Positions 33,132 through 37,005 of a DNA stretch of 37,005 nt are shown in pieces (position 1 is the stretch's first letter; each line of letters opens with the position of its first letter). The notes under the pieces were generated by a model. The model searched no databases. It saw only the letters and a list, made by a program, of their open reading frames with translations, and was not told the DNA's origin. Position numbers and translations under genes: made by a program. The stretch is from Mucilaginibacter sp. L294. Lineage in GTDB: Bacteria > Bacteroidota > Bacteroidia > Sphingobacteriales > Sphingobacteriaceae. The DNA lies in the NCBI RefSeq assembly GCF_001636615.1, contig NZ_LGEK01000048.1:1-37005 (forward strand), read 5' to 3'.

Positions 33132-33182
33132 ATATGCAGGTGTGCAAATGTGCAGATTAAAAGCATTTGCACATCTGCACAT
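33132..33182. terminator. Hairpin of GTGCAAATG/GTGCAGATG units between convergent genes
   Basis: Arms 33132-33150 and 33164-33182 pair at 17 of 19 positions around a 13-base loop. Both arms are made of degenerate tandem units (GTGCAAAT, GTGCAGAT). It lies between the barrel gene and the subtilase, so it may end transcription from both sides, but it also looks like an interspersed repeat. Confidence 0.55.
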
Positions 33183-33187
33183 CATCG

Positions 33188-36100
33188 TTATTTAGCTATA
33201 ATTATCTTTTTAGAATACACCTTATCACCAAGATTTAACTTTAACAGGTAGGTACCCGGCACGCGGTTAACTGTATTTATTACTGTACTGAAATTACCCG
33301 CCGCTATGCTTTGTGATGTTTGGTATACCACCTGCCCCGCACTGTTAATTAGTGACAATTGCAGGTTACCTGCCGTTTTTGCTACAAACACCACGTTAAA
33401 GTAGGTATACGCAGGCACCGGGAATATGGCAAGGCCTATATCTGTTGTTTTATCGGGATTTTTAGCGGTGATGGCATATGCAAAATCATCAGATGCTGCC
33501 GTACAACCATCGCCAACAGTAACCTGTACTTTATAAATACCGCTAACCAATGGCGAATAAGTAACGCCGGTAGCGCCCTCAATTACTTCGCCGTTTAACA
33601 ACCATTGATTACCTTCGGTAATGCTTGAGCTTAGCACATCGCCGGTTTGGGTGATAACAGGTTTTGTTACCGTAACAGGCACCCTTTGCACGGTTGCACA
33701 ACCGGGGCTGCGTACCTGCATATCGTACAGGTAATAATAAAAGTTCTTATCGTAGTTAGGGTCGGTTACACCGGCATCTGGCGTGGCTTCGGTACCTGTT
33801 ATGCTAAACACACCGCCAACAGTGAACGGATACCCCGTTACCCCGCCATTATTACGAAAGATGGTTGCGCCGCTCTCATACGTTGGTACAATAGTATAAT
33901 TACCTGCATCGGGCAGTAATAGGTTTAGAGTATAAACTTTACCCTGGTCGGCGGGATCGTTTGGCTGTTCATCAGCAGCCGCTGTAGTACGGGTGGCCGT
34001 AACATTTAACGTTACTGATGATACCACCTCGCCGTTATCATTCGTGGCAGTAAAAGTTATTCTGCCGGGGTTGCCAATGTACAGGCGGGCGCTCTCTATC
34101 GTAATTGGTATTTTGGTGGTCACCTTTATCCCCGGGGTAAACTGGTTATAATTACCCGCGCTAAACACGTTTTTATTTGCAGGGCCAACCTTGCCGCTAA
34201 AATCATTAAGGCCTGCATAGAAGGTATTATTTACCGGCGCCTGGGTAACTGTTGCCGGCGAACCAAAACCTACAGGTGTAACATCGGTAGGCGTTTTATA
34301 CCAAAGCACCTGCCCATCGCCCAAGCCTGACAACTGGTAGGCGTTGGTATTGGTGCAAAAATATGCCAGCGTTCCGCTTAACTCGGGTGGGGTACCCACT
34401 GCAATAGTGCCTGTTATTTTATTATTGGCTGCTACCGGGTCGGTAGTAAGTTTTGTTTCGGCCGCAATATTATACGTTGCACCGGGCGTTGTGTTAAACT
34501 TACCGCTCAGGGTAAAATCGGTTTCTTCCCCGGGTTTAAGGGTGGTGGTAAATACCTCGTTAAAGGTAGTTACGGTATTATCGGGTGCGGTAACCGTTAC
34601 TGTAACCGGCACGTTGCTAATGGCCACGGTACCAAAATTCTTTAACCTTACGGTAACAGCAATCGCGGGGGCGCAGGTAACACCACCATCTGCATTTACA
34701 ATGGCTATGGCACCCACATCAATAGCCGGTTTAGTAAACTGCACCCTATAATCCTGTGTTTCGCCTTTAGTATAATCACCACATGCGTTGATCGATGCCG
34801 GGGCGGTAGTTTCGTTTAACACAATGCGCAGCAGGGTAACATTGCCAGGTGTTACGGTTGCCGGTACAGCAATATTGCCGGTAATGGTACCTGTATTATT
34901 GATCACCGTGGTTGTAGCGGCCAACTCATCAGCATCAAAAGTACCGTTGCCGTTCCAGTCTACAAATATTTTGGCTGCCTTGTCAAAATTGTTTCCGCAG
35001 GTGCCCAGGTTAATACTGAACGGATATACCTTTCCCTGTTCTAACTGAATAGCAAGAGCGGTATTATCGGTGTAACCGGTGCAACCCTGCGGGGCGGTGT
35101 AGTTGATATTTGATAACGAAAAGCTGTTGATCTTAGCATCGGCAGTTGATGTTGGGGCCGATGCGCAGTATGGGTTACCGCCGGCACCCGTAACAATAAC
35201 CGAGTATGCCTGACTGCCGGATTTAAGCGTGCCTTTGTGCGAAATGGTAACTGTATATTTTTTGCCGGGCACGGCGTTGGCAATATAAATCTGCTCTATA
35301 TTGTCCCTGATATTATCGCCGTTTGTAGCCGGTGCCGATGGGTTATCGGGTGTAAGTACCCATGGTGTAAAGGTTGTTGAACCATCGCTTAAGCGCAGGT
35401 CAAGGTCATTAACCAGTTTTGGGGTACGGTCGTTTATTGTTGTACCGGCAGTAGGCGTACCTTCAGGGTCTGTCCATGAAATACTTACCATCAGCGGGCC
35501 GTTGCCGGATGCTGTAATATCGAAGGTTCTTGTTTGCCCCTGGGTTAGGGTGCTTTCGTTAATAATGCTTGTGGTACCGTTATCAGTAATGGCCTGCGCC
35601 GCTTTGCGCATATCCAGCAAGCCCCATCCGTAAATATAATCGGGGCCAACGTTACCTGCATCAAAAGCGGTGTGGCAAGCCAGGCCTTTTAAGGTTGCTG
35701 CCCGCATAAAATTGCCACTGTTTTTTTGCGAATAATACTCCTGCAGCAGGTACAACGAACCGGTAATGTTTGGCGCCGCCATTGATGTGCCCGATAAAAC
35801 AAGGTACGCATCAGGGCTTTGCACCCCAACCGATTTTATATTCTCGCCATCGCCAACAAGATCAGGTTTTATGCGGCCATCATCTGTTGGGCCCCAGCTG
35901 CTAAAATAAGAGATAGCTACATCTGTACGATTAACCGGCCCGTTTGGCAAAGGCCCTACCGACCCTACCGTTAATATATTTTTGGCGTTACCCGTTGTGG
36001 TTATAATATCATACCCATCATTACTGCTGATGTTTGCAGGCCGCGGCCCTTTGTTTACAAAGGTGGGGTTTGTGCGGCTGCTAAAGCCATAATAGGTTGT

Positions 36101-36934
36101 ACCTACAGCCGGCCCATTACTACCCCTACTGTTACCTGCCGATTCCACGATGAGGTAATACGGGGCGTTGTAAGCTATTTTATCCCATGATTGTACACGA
36201 GAGTCATAAAAACCAAAATTGTAATCCTGGTTATCGCCGGGCAGGCCATACCATTCCCAACGGGCGGCACTCGCGTTATAATCCCAGCCGCCAACATCAC
36301 CATAAGAGTGATTAGAAAGCAACAAGCCCGATGCTGCCGCGCTCATTTCTGATACATCGTTATCAAAATCCCACGCGGAGAGGGTTGTGGCGCCGTAAGC
36401 CATCCCCTTTACGGGGGCATACACGCCTTTTGCTATCATGGTACCTGCAACGTGGGTAGAGTGGTCAAGTATAGCAACGTTATCTTTAGCGGTTATGGTT
36501 TTACCGGCAAATTCGCGGTGGGCGCTATACACCTGGCCACCATCCCAAATGCCCAGCTTGTTAAGCAAATTTGTGCTGCTGCCTGTTAGGTTAAGGTTTA
36601 ATGCCCCACCAGGTTGTACCGTATTTGTACCCGTAGTTGCAGCGGCAGTAGTGTTATTATGTGTGGTAAGATATATGGGGAACCCCAGCTTATTAACACC
36701 CTGTAAAGCAACCAGGTTACCCGCTTTTGTTGTGCGGCGGATAGCCCAGCCCATGCCGGGCGCCATGGCTACCGCCTGCTGATAGCCTGATGTAAAAGTT
36801 TTACCTGACGTTACTGTTAGCGCATCAAGCTCTCTTTGTTTGGCAATATTAACGGGGATTTGCTGTGCAAAGCCCTGAAGGCTACAAATAATTAATAAAG
36901 AATTGAGGATTAAGGTTAGGTATTTTTTACCCAT
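33188..36934 (-). CDS. Secreted S8 subtilase with GEVED and T9SS sorting domains
   Basis: This is a 1248-residue secreted serine protease. The signal peptide ends at about residue 23 (GFAQ). A short pro-region leads to the peptidase S8 domain with D131 (IWDGG), H158 (DHSTHVAGT), the oxyanion Asn N268 (ESAGNSRGSNG) and S384 (LSGTSMAAP). A P-domain-like/CUB-like stretch follows to about residue 610. A GEVED domain (about 615-760) with DWNGNGTFDADE and ending GETQDYRV is next, then CARDB-like and immunoglobulin-like repeats to about 1160. A T9SS type A sorting domain (about 1170-1248) starts FPVPAYTYFNVVF and ends KVYSKKIIIAK. It should be exported by Sec, carried across the outer membrane by T9SS and cleaved of its tail. 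It probably degrades external proteins. The promoter region is cut by the adapter after 52 bases. Confidence 0.93.
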   Translation of the reverse strand: MGKKYLTLILNSLLIICSLQGFAQQIPVNIAKQRELDALTVTSGKTFTSGYQQAVAMAPGMGWAIRRTTKAGNLVALQGVNKLGFPIYLTTHNNTTAAATTGTNTVQPGGALNLNLTGSSTNLLNKLGIWDGGQVYSAHREFAGKTITAKDNVAILDHSTHVAGTMIAKGVYAPVKGMAYGATTLSAWDFDNDVSEMSAAASGLLLSNHSYGDVGGWDYNASAARWEWYGLPGDNQDYNFGFYDSRVQSWDKIAYNAPYYLIVESAGNSRGSNGPAVGTTYYGFSSRTNPTFVNKGPRPANISSNDGYDIITTTGNAKNILTVGSVGPLPNGPVNRTDVAISYFSSWGPTDDGRIKPDLVGDGENIKSVGVQSPDAYLVLSGTSMAAPNITGSLYLLQEYYSQKNSGNFMRAATLKGLACHTAFDAGNVGPDYIYGWGLLDMRKAAQAITDNGTTSIINESTLTQGQTRTFDITASGNGPLMVSISWTDPEGTPTAGTTINDRTPKLVNDLDLRLSDGSTTFTPWVLTPDNPSAPATNGDNIRDNIEQIYIANAVPGKKYTVTISHKGTLKSGSQAYSVIVTGAGGNPYCASAPTSTADAKINSFSLSNINYTAPQGCTGYTDNTALAIQLEQGKVYPFSINLGTCGNNFDKAAKIFVDWNGNGTFDADELAATTTVINNTGTITGNIAVPATVTPGNVTLLRIVLNETTAPASINACGDYTKGETQDYRVQFTKPAIDVGAIAIVNADGGVTCAPAIAVTVRLKNFGTVAISNVPVTVTVTAPDNTVTTFNEVFTTTLKPGEETDFTLSGKFNTTPGATYNIAAETKLTTDPVAANNKITGTIAVGTPPELSGTLAYFCTNTNAYQLSGLGDGQVLWYKTPTDVTPVGFGSPATVTQAPVNNTFYAGLNDFSGKVGPANKNVFSAGNYNQFTPGIKVTTKIPITIESARLYIGNPGRITFTATNDNGEVVSSVTLNVTATRTTAAADEQPNDPADQGKVYTLNLLLPDAGNYTIVPTYESGATIFRNNGGVTGYPFTVGGVFSITGTEATPDAGVTDPNYDKNFYYYLYDMQVRSPGCATVQRVPVTVTKPVITQTGDVLSSSITEGNQWLLNGEVIEGATGVTYSPLVSGIYKVQVTVGDGCTAASDDFAYAITAKNPDKTTDIGLAIFPVPAYTYFNVVFVAKTAGNLQLSLINSAGQVVYQTSQSIAAGNFSTVINTVNRVPGTYLLKLNLGDKVYSKKIIIAK

Positions 36935-36986
36935 ATAAAGTATTGATTACAAGCCTATAAATATAGGTTTTGGATAAGATTATAAC

Positions 36987-37005
36987 CTGTCTCTTATACA
37001 CATCT
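36987..37005 (-). other. Tn5/Nextera mosaic-end adapter (artefact)
   Basis: The last 19 bases, CTGTCTCTTATACACATCT, are the reverse complement of the mosaic end at 2-20. Genomic sequence ends at 36986. Confidence 0.97.

Noticed and set aside
34344..34751. 135-residue plus-strand frame (and others at 35301-35633 and 36438-36782)
   Set aside because: These lie antisense to the subtilase gene and arise from its codon bias. They show no domains or start signals.
1..37005. CRISPR array, tRNA, rRNA, riboswitch, prophage or origin
   Set aside because: No regularly spaced direct repeats, cloverleaf sequences, rRNA motifs or phage genes were recognised. The repeats present are palindromic and dispersed. 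A tRNAscan or Infernal run would settle the RNA part.
2..37005. Inverted 19-bp termini as evidence that the whole window is a transposon
   Set aside because: The sequence is exactly the commercial tagmentation mosaic end, and no Tn5 transposase or target duplication is present.

Overview
The window is about 37 kb from a member of the Bacteroidota, most likely family Sphingobacteriaceae (Mucilaginibacter- or Pedobacter-like). This is inferred from TAnnTTTG promoter boxes, lipoproteins ending in an LSAC lipobox, DUF2490 and GEVED domains, a type IX secretion (T9SS) sorting tail, and the gene families present. It was not checked by any search. Both ends carry a 19-bp Tn5/Nextera mosaic end (2-20 and 36987-37005), so only 21-36986 is genomic, and the first gene and the last upstream region are cut by library adapter.

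Layout. 21-4000: the tail of a small exported protein; a class III aminotransferase; a 648-bp REP-associated tyrosine transposase (RAYT) element with long inverted ends, bracketed by two copies of the 3' end of a cytosine-deaminase-like amidohydrolase; and that amidohydrolase. 4267-9389: a glycan module of two GT4-type glycosyltransferases (the first fused to an alpha/alpha-barrel-like domain) facing a GH130 mannoside phosphorylase/hydrolase-family enzyme. 9572-14745: a DUF58 protein, a DUF2490 protein, an outer-membrane-type protein paired with a GT39 membrane glycosyltransferase, and a DinB-like protein. 14938-19434: E2 and E1 of the 2-oxoglutarate dehydrogenase complex; the E2 has two lipoyl domains.

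19532-28570 looks like a light/UV-stress region. A cry-DASH gene diverges from a TetR-HAD-UbiB-like-kinase operon across a spacer with nested palindromes. Then come two paralogous small membrane proteins, and an SDR(DUF2867)-TIGR01777-class I photolyase operon. 28572-36934: two FKBP-like lipoproteins, a MarR regulator, gamma-glutamyltransferase, a small beta-barrel-like protein, and a 1248-residue secreted subtilase with GEVED and T9SS sorting domains.

Intergenic space is rich in palindromic repeats: RAYT ends with hairpins, two REPIN-like families each present twice, and four elements whose inverted arms are built from degenerate short motifs. I saw no tRNA, rRNA or CRISPR array.
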